A stretch of 64,000 nucleotides of DNA from Balaenoptera acutorostrata (Eukaryota; Chordata; Mammalia; Artiodactyla; Balaenopteridae): assembly GCF_949987535.1 (NCBI RefSeq), contig NC_080066.1, positions 93,329,600 through 93,393,599 of the forward strand. The letters run 5' to 3'. Both the position numbers and the translations under genes were made by a program. The stretch's first letter is position 1. Each line of letters starts with the position of its first letter. This document shows, one piece after another, positions 1-11,907 of the stretch. The notes beneath the pieces were generated by a model. That model ran no database searches. It had not been told where the DNA came from and saw nothing but the letters and a program-made list of their open reading frames with translations.

Positions 1-3000
1 CTCTTTTTGAATTATGATTTTCTCAGGGTATATGCCAGTAGTGGGATTGCTGGGTCATATGGTAGTTCTAGTTTTAGTTTTTAAGGAACCTCCATACTGT
101 TCTCCATAGTGGCTGTATCAATTTACATTCCCACCAAGAGTGCAAGAGGGTTCCCTTTTCTCCACACCCTCTCCAGCATTTATTGTTTGTAGATTTTTTG
201 ATGCAGGCCATTCTGACCAGTGTGAGGTGATGCCTCATTGTGGTTTTGATTTGCATTTCTCTAATGATTAGTGATGTTGAGCATCCTTTCATGTGTTTGT
301 TGGCAATCTGTATGTCTTCTTTGGAGAAATGTGTGTTTAGGTCTTCTGCTCAGTTTTGGATTGGGTTGTTTGTTTTTTTGATATTGAACTGCATGAGCTG
401 TTTTGCATATTTTGGAGATTAATCCTTTGTCAGTTGCTTCGTTTGAAAATATTTTCTCCCATTCTGAGGGTTGTTTATGGTTTTGTCTTGTTTATGGTTT
501 CCTTTGCTGTGCAAAAAAGCTTTTAAGTTTCATTAGGCCCCATTTGTTTATTTTTGTTTTTGTTTCCATTTCTCTAGGAGGTGGGTCAGACAGGATCTTG
601 CTGTGATTTATGTCATAGAGAGTTCTGCCTATGTTTTCCTCTAAGAGTTTTATAATGTCTGGCCTTACATTTAGGTCTTTAATCCATTTTGAGTTTATTT
701 TTGTGTATGGTGTTAGGAATTGTTCTAATTTCATTCTTTTACATGTAGCTGTCCAGTTTCCCCAGCACCATGTATTGAAGAGGCTGCCTTTTCTCCATTG
801 TATATTCTTTTTTTTTTTTTTTAAAGTTTTACTTGATTTTATTTATTTATTTATTTATTTATGGCTGTGTTGGGTCTTCGGTTCGTGCGAGGGCTTTCTC
901 CAGTTGCGGCAAGCGGGGGCCACTCTTCATCGTGGTGCGCGGGCCTTTCTCTATCGCGGCCCCTCCCGTCGCGGGGCACAGGCTCCAGACGCACAGGCTC
1001 AGCAATTGTGGCTCACGGGCCCAGCTGCTCCGCGGCATGTGGGATCTTCCCAGACCAGGGCTCGAACCCGTGTCCCCTGCATTAGCAGGCAGATTCTCAA
1101 CCACTGCGCCACCAGGGAAGCCCCATTGTATATTCTTGCCTCCTTTATCAAAGATAAGGTGACCATATGTGCATGGCTTTATCTCTGGGCTTTCTATCCC
1201 ATTGATAGAAATGGGTTTATCTCTGGGCTTTCTGTTTCATTGATTTGTATTTCTGTTTTTGTGCCAGTACCAAACTGTCTTGATTACTGTAGCTTTGTAG
1301 TATACTCTGAAGTCAGGGAGCCTGATTCGTCCAGCTCCATTTTTCTTTCTCAAGATTGCCTTGGCTATTTGGGGTCTTCTGTGTTTCCATACAAACTGTA
1401 AAATTTTTTGTTCTAGTTCTGTGGAAAATGCCATTGGTAGTTTGATAGGGATTGCATTGAATCTGTAGATTGCTGTGGGTAGTATAGTCATTTTCACAAT
1501 GTTGATTCTTCCAACCCAAGAACATGGTATGTCTCTCCATCTGTTCGTATCATCTTTAATTTCTTTCATCAGTGTCTTAAAGTTTTCTGCATACAGGTCT
1601 TTTGTCTCCTTAGGTAGGTTTATTCCTAGATATATATTCTTTTTGTTGTAATGGTAAATGGGAATGTTTCCTTAATTTCCCTTTCAGATTTTTCATAATT
1701 TGTGTATAGGAATGCAAGAGATTTCTGTGCATTAATTTTGTATCCTGCTACTTTACCAAATTCATTGATTAGGTCTAGTAGTTTTCTGGTAGCATCTTTA
1801 GGATTCTCTATGTATAGTATCATGTCATCAGCAGACAGTGACAGTTTTATTTCTTCTTTTCTAGTTTGGATTCCTTTTATTTCTTTTTCTTCTCTGATTG
1901 CCGTGGCTAACACTTCCAAATGTATGTTGAATAATAGTGGTGAGAGTGGGCAACCTTGTCTTGTTCCTGATCTTAGAGGAAATGCTTTCAGTTTTTCACC
2001 ATTGAGAACGATGTTGCCTGTTGGTTTGTCATATATGGCCTTTACTATGTTGAGGTAGGTTCCCTCTCTGCCTACTTTCTGGAGAGTTTTTATCATAAAT
2101 GGGTGTTGAATTTTGTCGAGAGCTTTTTCTGCATCTATTGAGATTATCATATTGTTTTTATCCTTCATTCTGTTAATATGGTGTATCACATGGATTGATT
2201 TGCATATGTTGAGGAATCCTTGCATTCCTGGGATAAACCCTACTTGATCATGGTGTATGATCCTTTTAATGTGCTGTTGGATCCTGTTTGCTGGTATTTT
2301 GTTCAGGATTTTTGCATCGATGTTCACCAGTGATATTGGCCTGTAGTTTTCTTTCTTTGTGACATCTTTGTCTGGTTTTGGTATCAGGGTGATGGTGGCC
2401 TCGTAGAATGAGTTTGGGAGTGTTCCTCCCTCTGCTGTATTTTGGAAGAGTTTGAGAAGGATAGGTGTTAGCTCTTCTCTAAATGTTTGATAGAATTCAC
2501 CTGTGAAGCCATCTGGTCCTGGGCTTTTGTTTGTTGGAAGATTTTTAATCACAGTTTCAATTTCAGTGCTTATGATAGGTCTGTTCATATTTTCTGTTTC
2601 TTCCTGGTTCAGTCTCGGAAGATTGTGCTTTTCTAAGATTTTGTCCATTTCTTCCAGGTTGTCCATTTTATTGGCATAGAGTTGCTTGTAGTAATCTCTC
2701 ATGATCTTTTGTATTTCTGCAGTGTCAGTGGTTACTTCTCCTTTTTCATTTCTAATTCTATTGATTTGAGTCTTCTCCCTTTTTCTCTTGATGAGTCTGG
2801 CTAATGGTTTATCAATTTTGTTTATCTTCTCAAAGAACCAGCTTTTAGTTTTATTGATCTTTGCTATCATTTCCTTCATTTCTTTTTCATTTATTTCTGA
2901 TCTGATCTTTATGATTTCTTTCCTTCTGCTAACTTTGGGGTTTTTTCGTTCTTCTTTCTTTGATTGCTTTAGATGTAAGGTTAGGTTGTTTATTTGAGAT

Positions 3001-3910
3001 GTTTCTTGTTTTTTGAGATAGGATTGTATTGTATAAACTTCCCTCTTAGAACTGCTTTTGCTGCATCTCATAGGTTTTGCGTCATTGTGTTTTCATTGTC
3101 ATTTGTTTTTAGGTATTTTTGATTTCCTCTTTGATTTCTTCAGTGATCTCTTGGTTATTTAGCCTCCATGTGTTTGTATTTTTTACAGTTTTTTTCCTGT
3201 AATTGATATCTAGTCTCATAGCATTGTGGTTGGAAAAGATACTCGATATGATTTCAGTTTTCTTAAATTTACTGAGGATTGATTTGTGACCCAAGATATG
3301 ATCTATCCTGGAGAATGTTCCATGAGCACTTGAGAAGAAAGTGTAATCTGCTGTTCTGGATGGAATGTCCTATAAATATCAATTAAGTCCATCTTGTTTA
3401 ATGTGTCACTTAAAGCTTGTGTTTCCTTATTTATTTTCATTTTGGATGATCTGTCCATTGGTGAAAGTGGGGTGTTAAAGTCCCCTTCTATTATTGTGTT
3501 ACTGTTGATTTCCCCTTTATGGCTGTTAGCATTTGCTTTATGTATTGAGGTGCTCCTATGTTGGGTGCATAAATATTTACAATTGTTATATCTTCTTCTT
3601 GGATTGATCCCTTGATTGTTATTTAGTGTCCTTCTTTGTCTCTTGTAGTAGTCGTAATTTTAAAGTCTGTTTTGTCTGATATGAGAATTGCTATTCTAGC
3701 TTTCTTTTGATTTCCATTTGCATGGAATATCTTTTTCCACCCCCTTACTTTCAGTCTGTATGTGTCCCTAGGTCTGAAGTGGGTCTCTTATAGACAGTAT
3801 ATATACAGGTCTTGTTTTTGTATCCATTCAGCCAGTCTGTGTCTTTGGGTTGGAGCATTTGCTCCATTTACATTTAAGGTAATTATTGATATGTATGTTC
3901 CTATTACCAT
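1..3910 (-). pseudogene. L1-A ORF2 (endonuclease/reverse transcriptase), broken
   Basis: ORF2 normally encodes an N-terminal endonuclease, a central reverse transcriptase and a Cys-rich C-terminus that nick DNA and copy L1 RNA. The start codon is at 3910-3908, in the context MVIGTY conserved in the other copies. The longest open part is 1626-3071 (481 codons), covering the reverse transcriptase with [16 protein letters not shown] and an active-site motif. That motif reads SADD instead of FADD. The codon that is a stop in L1-C and L1-D is CAA here (2682-2684). The endonuclease half is frameshifted, and a SINE splits the 3' part. Confidence 0.9.
810..1122 (-). mobile_element. CHR-2-like tRNA-derived SINE inside L1-A
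   Basis: On the minus strand it starts with the tRNA-Glu-like head (GGCTTCCCTGGTGGCGCAG), contains a B box of type GGTTCGAGCC, and ends in CCATAAATAAATAA and an A-tract. A 15-bp TSD, CCATTGTATATTCTT, lies at 795-809 and 1123-1137. Removing the SINE and one TSD copy restores continuous L1 ORF2 sequence, so it is younger than L1-A. Confidence 0.95.
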
Positions 3911-3999
3911 TTTCTTAATTGTTTTGGGGTTTTTTGGGGGGTCTTTTCTTTCTCTTGTGTTTCCTGCCTAGAGAAGTTCCTTTAGCATTTGTTGTAAAC

Positions 4000-4860
4000 C
4001 TGGTTTGGTGGTGCTGAATTCTCTTAGCTTTTGCTTGTCTATAAAGGTTTTAATTTTTCCATAGAATCTGAATGAGATCCTTGCCGGGTAGAGTAATCTT
4101 GGTTGTAGGTTTTTCCCTTTCATCACTTTAAATATGTCCTGCGACTCCCTTGTGGCTTGCAGAGTTTCTGCTGAAAGATCAGCTGTTTACCTTATGGGAA
4201 TCCCTTGTATGTTATTTGTTGCTTTTCCCGTGCTGCTTTTAATATTTTTTCTTTGTATTTAATTTTTGATAGTTTGATTAATATGTGTCTTGGAGTGTTT
4301 CTCCTTGGATTTATCCTGTATGGGACTCTCTGCGCTTCCTGGACTGGATTAACTATTTCCTTTCCCATGTTAGGAAAGTTTTCAACTATAATATCTTCCA
4401 GTATTTTCTCAGTCCCTTTTTTTTTCTCTTCTTCTTCTGGGACCCCTATAATTTGAATGTTGGTGCGTTTAATGTTGTCCCGGAGGTCTCTGAGACTATC
4501 CTCAATTCTTTTCATTCTTTTTTCTTTATTCTGCTCTGCAGTGGTTATTTCCACTATTTTATCTTCCATGTCACTTATCCATTCTTCTGCCTCAGTTATT
4601 CTGTTGATTTCTTGTAGAGAATTTTTAATTTCATTTATTGTGTTGTTCATCATTGTTTGTTTGCTCTTTAGTTCTTCTAGGTCCTTGTTAAATGTTTCCT
4701 TTTTTTTCCCATTCTATCTCCCAGATTTTGGATCATCTTTACTATCATTATTCTGAATTCTTTTTCAGGTAGACTGCCTATTTCCTCTTCATTTGTTTGG
4801 TCTGGTTGGTTTTTATCTTGCTCCTTCATCTGCTGCATATTTCTCTGTCTTCTCATTTTG
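4000..4860 (-). pseudogene. L1-A ORF1 (RNA-binding chaperone), broken
   Basis: L1 ORF1p is a coiled-coil RNA-binding protein that forms the ribonucleoprotein with L1 RNA. The open part at 4192-4653 (about 153 codons) shows the end of the coiled coil, the RRM-like section (RTNIQIIGVPEEEE) and the start of the C-terminal domain (ILKAAREKQQITYKG). Frameshifts separate it from the N-terminus (ATG AGA AGA CAG near 4855) and from the last about 60 codons. At the codon that is a premature TAG in L1-D this copy appears to have a serine codon. Confidence 0.85.
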
Positions 4861-5925
4861 TTTAAGTTACTGCATTTGCTGTCTCCTTTTCACAGTCTTC
4901 TGGTTCATAGTTCCCATTGTTTTTGGTGTCTTCCACCTGTGGGTGAGGTTGGTTCACTGGCTTGTGTAGGCTTCCTGGTGGAGAGGACTGGTGCCTGTGT
5001 TCTGGTGGGTGGGGCTGGATCTTGTCCTTCTGTTGGGCAGGACCACATCCAGTGATGTGTTTTGGGGTTTCTGTTAACTTAGTATGACTTTAGGCAGCCT
5101 CTCTGCTAATGGTTGGGGTTGTGTTCCTGTCTTGCTAGTTGTTTGGCATGGGGTGTCCAGCACTGGAGCTTGCTGGCCATTGGGTGGAGCTGCTTTAACC
5201 CCTTCCTGTCTGGACAGGGAGCAGATGCCTGAGAGCAGCCTACATGCAGAGGCAGGGTCAGAACCAAAGCTAAACCCCAAGAGCTGTGTGAACAAAGAAG
5301 AGAAAGGTAAATTTCTCCGTGCAGCCTCAGGAGAAGTGGATTAAATCCCCACAATCAACTTGATGAACCCTGCATCTGTGGAATACCTGAATAGACAATG
5401 AATGTTCCCCAAACTGAGGCAGTGGTCTTTGGGAGCAACTGTAGACTTGGGGTTTGCTTTCTGCATCTGATTTGTTTCTGGTTTTTATATTTATCTTAGT
5501 TTAGTTTTTAGTGCTTGTTATCATTGGTGGGTTTGTTTATTGGTTTGGTTTCTCTCTTCTTTTTTATTTTATTTTTTAATTTTTATTTTACTATTATTTT
5601 TCTTTACTTTAAAAATTTTTTTTCCCTTTTTTCTCTTTTTGTGAATGTGTATGTGTTTGTTTCTTTGTGTGATTTTGTCTGTTTAGTTTTGCTTTTACCA
5701 TTCGGTTTGGGGTTCTATATGTTCTTTTTTTTTTTTTTTTTCCTTTCTATTCTTCCAAGCCATGTGGCTGGCAGGGTCTTGGTGCTCCGGCCAGGCGTCA
5801 GGCCTGAGCCTCCAAGGTGGAAGAGCCGAGTCCAGGACCTTGGACTACCAGAGACTCTCCAGCCCTACGTAATATCAATCAGCGAGAGCTCTCCCAGAGA
5901 TCTCCATCTCAACACTAAGACGCAG

Positions 5926-6357
5926 TTTCTAAGAGTATTATAGTGTCTGGCCTTACATTTAGTTCTTTGATCCCTTGAGTTTATTTTTGTGTATGGTGTT
6001 AGAAAATGTTCTAATTTCATTCTTTTCCATGTAGCTGTCCAGTTTTCCCAGCATCACTTATTGAAGAGACTGTCTTTTCTCCCTTGTATATTCTTTCCTC
6101 CTTTGTCGTAGATTAATTGACCATAGGTGTTTGGGTTTCTTTCTGGGGTTTCTGTCCTGTTGCAGTGATCTGGGTTGTTTGTCTTCTTGATATTGAGTTG
6201 TGTGAGATGTTTATATGTTTTGGATACTAGCCCCTTGTCAGTTCCATCATTTGCAAATATTTTCTCCCATTCTGTAGATTGTCTTTTTGTTTTGTTGATG
6301 GTTTCCTTGGATGTTTAACAAAATTTTGCTTTTAAGTTTAATCAGGACCCATTTGGA
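5926..6357 (-). mobile_element. Two older L1 ORF2 fragments in scrambled order
   Basis: The part at 5926-6172 matches the ORF2 stretch seen at about 640-880 and 1138-1220. The part at 6173-6357 matches the stretch at about 365-545. Both read on the minus strand, but their order is swapped relative to a normal L1. They are more diverged than L1-A. L1-A may have inserted into or beside this older copy. Confidence 0.75.
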
Positions 6358-6629
6358 AGGGGGCTTCTTCCGTCTCCCCACTGCAACATTCCTGCATATC
6401 TACAGATCTAACAGCTAGTGGACCTACAGGCTCCTCCTGCCCTACTCTCCCATTTTCATTCTCTCCAGAACTTGCTGCATCTTTTTTGCCAAATTCAGCA
6501 TCTTTATAGAGTTTAAGCTTTGGGGCATTTTTTTCTGATCCCCGTACAGCCGTTCTGTAACAAACAGATACATCTCGGAACTTTCTGATACCAATCTGAT
6601 AATTACTTGCTTATATGGAAAACAGTATG
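6358..6629. other. Unrecognised single-copy-like sequence
   Basis: No open frame of note, RNA gene or recognised repeat was seen here. It starts where homology to L1 stops. Confidence 0.4.
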
Positions 6630-6745
6630 CTGCTGTAGAAATAGTGCTAGACTGCTAGAGGATCTAGAGTCAGGGCTGGCTCTTCCATTTCATGTATGAC
6701 CCTGAGCCAGTCTCTCTTTTCCCTCCCTATTAGAAGGAAGGCAAG
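6630..6745 (-). repeat. MIR SINE relic
   Basis: The order of motifs (GAGTCAGGGCTGG, then the CTGAGCCAGTCTCTCTTTTCC type) matches the reverse complement of the ancient mammalian MIR SINE core. It is strongly diverged and no TSD is left. Confidence 0.5.
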
Positions 6746-6885
6746 TTCATTGGTATGCTGGAGCCAGCTTGTCCTGGCTCACAAAATCTGTTAAATTTTC
6801 AGTAACATTGTCAGCTTTTGCTTTTCAAAAATTATTCAAGCATCAGGATATTCCTTATTTTATTTCCTGCTGTCTCTTTTGCAAC

Positions 6886-6891
<6 letters not shown>

Positions 6892-6943
<52 letters not shown>
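6892..6943. repeat. (TA)n microsatellite
   Basis: An uninterrupted run of about 25 TA units. Runs of this length are usually length-polymorphic and can extrude as cruciforms. Confidence 0.97.
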
Positions 6944-6945
<2 letters not shown>

Positions 6946-7081
6946 AGTTTTTCATTTTAATCATTTTTAAGTCTGAATTTTGGTGACATTAAGATAATTC
7001 TGTGAGTTGCCTTTTGTGAGCTAGTAAAAAACATGGAAATTATTAGAAATTAAATTATAAAGTTATATTTTAAAAATATAA

Positions 7082-7219
7082 GTGGGAGGGAGATGCAAGA
7101 GGGAGGAGATATGGGGATATATGTATATGTATAGCTGATTCACTTTGTTATAAAGCAGAAACTGACACACCATTGTAAAGCAATTATACTCCAATAAAGG
7201 TGGTAAAAAAAGAGAAAAG
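7082..7219 (+). mobile_element. Short 5'-truncated L1 3' end
   Basis: This is the last about 130 bp of the L1 3' UTR (GGAGATATGGGGATATATG, TTGTTATAAAGCAGAAACT, ATTATACTCCAATAAAG) with an A-rich tail. The same sequence ends L1-E near 26400. A short TSD, AAAAATATAA, lies at 7072-7081 and 7220-7229. Confidence 0.9.
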
Positions 7220-7734
7220 AAAAATATAAATGCTCAAAACTTACCATTTTATGATTATCTATGCTCTTCAGTGTATTTACATCTATTACATCTGAATTGT
7301 GGAAATACTATACAGTGGTGTACTACTGTACTTTTTTTCCCAACTCTGAGTTCACTGACTTCATATTGATAGCATAAAATGGTCATGGTAGGAGTATTTA
7401 TAGCACTGAAATCATCAAACCTACAAATCAGCGTTTGGTTTATTGTTTTGTTGATGATCTAAATTTAAGAAAATGGTGGATAAAATGTTAATAATTTATT
7501 GTCTATTGCTATTACATTGTGGATAGCACAAAAAATAGAGAAAATATTCTTCTAATGTTTGAAAACTATTAATTTAGCAAAGAAGTCACTCAGACTATTG
7601 AGAAATGAGTGAAGTTCCAACATATGACTTTATTTCAATTCTGTCTTATTAAAGTAAAGGAAAATGTTAAATCGTAAGTTCTTGGTGAACCTATACTCAA
7701 AGAGCTGGTTGTTAAATATTTATAAATATACCAC

Positions 7735-7815
7735 TGATAAAGCTCCATAAGAGCAGGAACTTAGTCTTGTTCATCACTGTAAGCAGGGAACCCAGAAAAG
7801 TACCTGGCTTGTTGA
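7735..7815 (+). repeat. L2 LINE 3' end relic
   Basis: AGAGCAGGAACTTAGTCTTG followed by GTACCTGGCTTGTTGAA resembles the terminal part of ancient L2 elements. It is short and diverged. Confidence 0.45.
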
Positions 7816-7824
7816 ACAAAAGAA

Positions 7825-7995
7825 GACACTTAACTTCTCAGTGTCTCAGTTTCTCATCTGTAAATTAAGGACAGTGTTTCTAAGCTGCTTCCTGGGACAG
7901 TCTTCCTTTGAGACTGGGGTGAGGGAAGAGCAAAGGTGATAGTAAAGATGAAAGTGCTTTATAAACAAGCAGCACTAAACAAATGTAAAGTAGTC
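7825..7995 (-). repeat. MIR SINE relic
   Basis: CACTTAACTTCTCAGTGTCTC, then TTTCTCATCTGTAAATTAAGG, and later AAAGTGCTTTATAAACAAGC, is the reverse-complement MIR core in the right order and spacing. Confidence 0.65.
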
Positions 7996-9634
7996 TTATT
8001 AAGATGTGATATGATAACATATATTGAATATATATTTTCTTCATATGTTGGTTAGAGGACTCTTTAATGAAATAAGGACTTTTATATAGATCATTTGCTT
8101 CACCCAAAGAAAACATATATTCACTTTATTTCTTTAAATACTTGGCAGTCTTTTCTTTTGCCTGGTTCAGTTCTAGGTGGTCTAGAAAATACCAGAGAAA
8201 TATTTTCCTTGCACTGAAAAAGTGTATGATCTGCTACTCTGCCAAGGACTTTAATTTTTTTTTTCTTAATGAGATGCCAAAGGTATTGTGAGTAGCCTTT
8301 CTGGTTATAAAAACTCTTCTTCTAATGCCTTTAAAGTAGCATAGATTTTCTTTACCAGGGCATCTTGGATGGTGGTGTTTGATCATCATTAGTAAGTATT
8401 TAATAGATGATCACTGTGTGCACTCACTGTGCTAATAAGAATGTCAACATTATGATTTACAAAGTTGGGTGAAATACAGCCTGTTGGAGAAGAAAAATAG
8501 GCAAGCAGAGAGGCATTAGAAATATATATCCACAGCAACTATTAGCCATCTCTCTGCCTCTTAACAGTCTGTCTTACTCTACCAAAAATTATTTCCTGGA
8601 ATAAATTGTCTATGTCGGGAGGGACATGGGGGACAAAGGGATAGTGCTGACTTGGGATTTATAGGACAAAAGGCTCTTTTGAACTAAATGAGAAAAAAAG
8701 AATGGAAAAGGAGAGGATTAGGGCTGTGGAAGCTAGGGCCCTCTCTTCCCACCCTATATACTTTGTCTCACCCCGTAAAACTGGACTAGAATTCTTAGGG
8801 GTGCAGTCACGGGCTGGTGCCAGTGGACTTGGTATTAAACAAGTACATAGTTTGAGAAGTTAGTGACAGGACGTTTTTAATAATTATGGCCCAAGGTGGT
8901 ATTCTTTCTTTTCAAGGCTCCATAAGCATAGACCCCAATCAGATTTTCCTGCTGAGGGTTAATTACCCACATGCCTAACCTCAATCAAATTGTTCCTCAT
9001 CACTTTATAAAGACAGCCATTAAGAGTAGCTCCACACTTTATTAAAGGAGTTTGCCCTCCCCCTTTTAAAAACCTAAATCCCACTGAGACATGGAACAGA
9101 TTTGTGTTTACAGCTTAACCGTTCCTTTGAGACAGAAATGATATTTTATATTTATATATTCCATTTATATTAACTTTTGTGAAAAGTGCCTTTTGAAGTT
9201 TATTTCCATTAAGCCTCAAAGTCTAATCCCTTCATCTAAACCACATTAAATACTTTGATGGCAGCCTGTGCTTTAAACAAGTATTTCAAATAGATAACAT
9301 TAACCTAAATAATCCTGCTGCCTAATATATTCTCAGATAAAATATTGATTTAAATGCTAATATAGATGTACAAGGTTCCATTTGCTTACTGCTCTTTCCT
9401 TATACGCAAAAATGGATGAACATTTAGCCCTTTCTAGACAGTGAGACTTGTTCTGCAGCCTGCAGCAGGGTTTGAGAGCCATGTTTAAGTTCCCAAAGGC
9501 TTCGTGCTATTAGATCAGTGACTTGCTAAAATCAGCGCTTGATGGATTTACAGTATACCCTGTGACCCATACTGATTAATATACAAAATAAGCAGTCAAA
9601 TACAATCATGATAATAGAGTTGGATCTGAAAGGC
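7996..9634. other. Unrecognised non-coding interval
   Basis: AT-rich sequence without a supportable reading frame. A faint match to old MIR-type sequence lies near 8390-8470. No other family was recognised. Confidence 0.4.
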
Positions 9635-9815
9635 CTTATTTACAAAGTACTTGGAGATACATGATCTCATTTGATCCCCTCAAAAATGCTGTGAAGTCGA
9701 TACAGCAGGTATTATCATCATCCCTTTTTATCGAAGGCCACCCTGTTTCTAAATAATGGAGCTTCACTTGAACCCAAGTCATCACACTCCAGGGCCTGTG
9801 CAGTTTCCACAATAC
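9635..9815 (+). repeat. MIR SINE relic
   Basis: CTCATTTGATCCCCTCA, GGTATTATCATCATCCC and CTTGAACCCAAGTCATC follow the MIR consensus order on the plus strand. A 60-codon antisense frame here is a by-product. Confidence 0.7.
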
Positions 9816-11110
9816 CATGCTATGTCTATCACCTGTTTCAGGATATAGTGAAGAAATACATTATTTGCATATAAAAATATTAACTATGTTATAAAGACTG
9901 TGATGGTTTCTTGGAAAACACTTCAGTGGCATAGCAAATTCCTGTTACATGGCTTGGTACTTGTTGGTCTCAGTGTTCTAAGCAGTTTTAGTGATTTTTA
10001 GTGTTTTCCCCTCTCTGATCAGATCTGCCACGTTTTGTCATCACTGTGGGTTTGCAGATGTTGTTTGATGAGATTGCTCTGCAGAGGATGAGAGAATGGT
10101 GGGACAGCTAACATAGCTGATAAGCAGCTTGGTTTTGAGGCAAAAGAGAGCAATGCTTCTTTGGGTCCTGTGAGCTGGTGGAAACCAAGGTGTTAAGTCT
10201 TTTCTATTAGAGACTCTGTAGACAGGGAATTTCACCACATCTCGTCACTCCCTAGACCCAAATACTGTATTCTAAACCTTACTCTGTGCTTTCGCAAGAT
10301 AATAAGGATAATGCACATATAAATCAACCTTTCATTTACTTAAAAGGATAATCCTGCAGTAAAGGAGGAAATGACAGCTACTCTGATCTTCGAATACTGG
10401 GCAAAGGGAAACCGTTCCTAAGCACACAGTCCTTCAATATGACGTAACCTTTTTCATTTAACAAACAGTTTCCCCTAGTAATTCTCTGTGCTGGCAAACC
10501 ATGAAAGGAAGCATGTGGACTTGGCAGTCCAACCCTGAAGTTTGTGTCTAAAAAATTACTGCAATTTATGTACCAAGGGTCCAAATGACGTTTGTCATTT
10601 GGCTGGGCAAAGACATTTCTGAAATTAAAAAGGATGACCTTATTTCACTTAGTGAAATGAGATGAACTGTTTAATGGAACCCATTTTGAATAGTCGTTCA
10701 TAGGGCAGCTGTCAAAAAAAAAAAAAGCTGAATTTATATTCTTCTGTATCATCAGAAGAAAATACACTCCTAAAATAAGTCTAAGACTTGCTTGGTTCTC
10801 ATTGAGAACCTCAGAGTACCATTTTACAATTCCTATTCCTAGGTGGTGATTTGGCACAATTTTTTTATTTTGAGGTAAAAACAGTGGTCCCAGTACAACT
10901 GAAGATAGTCCTATGCTTTTTATTGATATTTAGTAAACAATACCCACCTTCTTTTCTTCTTGCTCCTTAATCCTTAGGAAGGCCTATAGTTATCAAGGTT
11001 GAATATGTTTTTAATATTCATTTAATATTACATGTATAACATGTAATATTAGCAACTTATTAGCTAATTAGCAAATTAGCAACTTATTAGGAGCCTAATG
11101 TGTTTGTTTA
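9816..11110. other. Unrecognised non-coding interval
   Basis: No supported gene or recognised repeat. It holds a 13-base A-tract near 10714. Small frames at 10041-10857 show no known domain and no codon pattern that would support them. Confidence 0.4.
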
Positions 11111-11114
11111 GTTA

Positions 11115-11325
11115 ACACTTAAAACACTCCTTATACATCACAGGCACTGTGAATTTATTTAATCCTCCTACAACTCTTGAGGTAGGGACCCTTATCCCCA
11201 TTTTACTGGGATACAGAGAGGTTAAGTACCTCATCTGACATCACAAAGCTAATAAGTTGGGAGCTGTGATTTGAACCCACGAATTCTGGCTCCAGGGGCC
11301 TAGCACTTGACCACTATGCTATAGT
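11115..11325 (+). repeat. MIR SINE relic
   Basis: GGCACTGTGAATTTATTTAA, CTTATCCCCATTTTACTGG, CAGAGAGGTTAAGTACCTC and GATTTGAACCCACGAATTC follow the MIR core closely on the plus strand. This is the best preserved MIR in the window. Confidence 0.85.
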
Positions 11326-11888
11326 GCTTTGGCCTTAGATGGGCTGCCACAGGAAGATTCCTTTCCTCAGTGTTAGCCCTGCCTGAGACTTTTTTCCCCC
11401 ATCACAAGTGCAGACTCTTTGCTACCTTGACCCCTGCCCACTCCAATCTCTGTCCTCACCTGCTCCGGTCATGCTAATGTTGAACATGTAGTGACAAAAT
11501 AGGCTGGACCAACCTTAATGATAGTCTCTGTTGAATGTGTCCCAAACTGTCCCATCACTCTCCTCTCATCATCCCCTTCCTTTCACCCCCCTTTCTTTAT
11601 AGGACTTCCTATAAAGTGAGAAATGAGAAAATGTCAAGGATAGCTGGTACTTAATTTGAGTTTTCTTTCAGAGCTGAGGGAGAAATTCCCATTTGGCCAC
11701 CAAAGTTAGAGGATGAACCATAGGAGAGGTCGTTCATGGTGACTAAGCTGGGACTCAGAACACATTTTCCAAAAGAAGCATTTTTATATATGGTAGGTCA
11801 TTTTTATGAGTTATTTACTTTCAGGACAGCATAGACGTATACTTCATTTATTTGTTGATTCATTAGATCATTTGTTCAGCAAGTTTTT
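11326..11888. other. Non-coding interval with an old repeat at its right end
   Basis: No gene was seen. From about 11830 the sequence (TCATTTATTTGTTGATTCATT) resembles a common ancient mammalian repeat that resumes after the SINE at 12237. Confidence 0.4.
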
Positions 11889-11907
11889 AAAGAGCACCAT
11901 GTGCAGG

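Larger units (their letters stand above)
1..5925 (-). mobile_element. L1-A: LINE-1, 3' end beyond window, inverted 5' end
   Basis: This LINE-1 reads on the minus strand. The window opens inside the C-terminal part of ORF2. ORF2 runs to its start near 3910, ORF1 lies at about 4000-4860, and 5' UTR follows. A SINE interrupts it at 810-1122. From about 5191 to 5925 the 5' UTR is inverted relative to L1-D (it matches 50691-51416 in the opposite sense), the usual result of twin priming. The TSD cannot be checked because the poly(A) end is off the window. Frameshifts and an altered reverse transcriptase motif make it inactive. Confidence 0.93.

Noticed and set aside
631..1401. 256-codon plus-strand open frame
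   Set aside because: It runs antisense through L1-A ORF2 and straight through the SINE at 810-1122. It is a by-product of T-rich antisense L1 sequence, not a gene.
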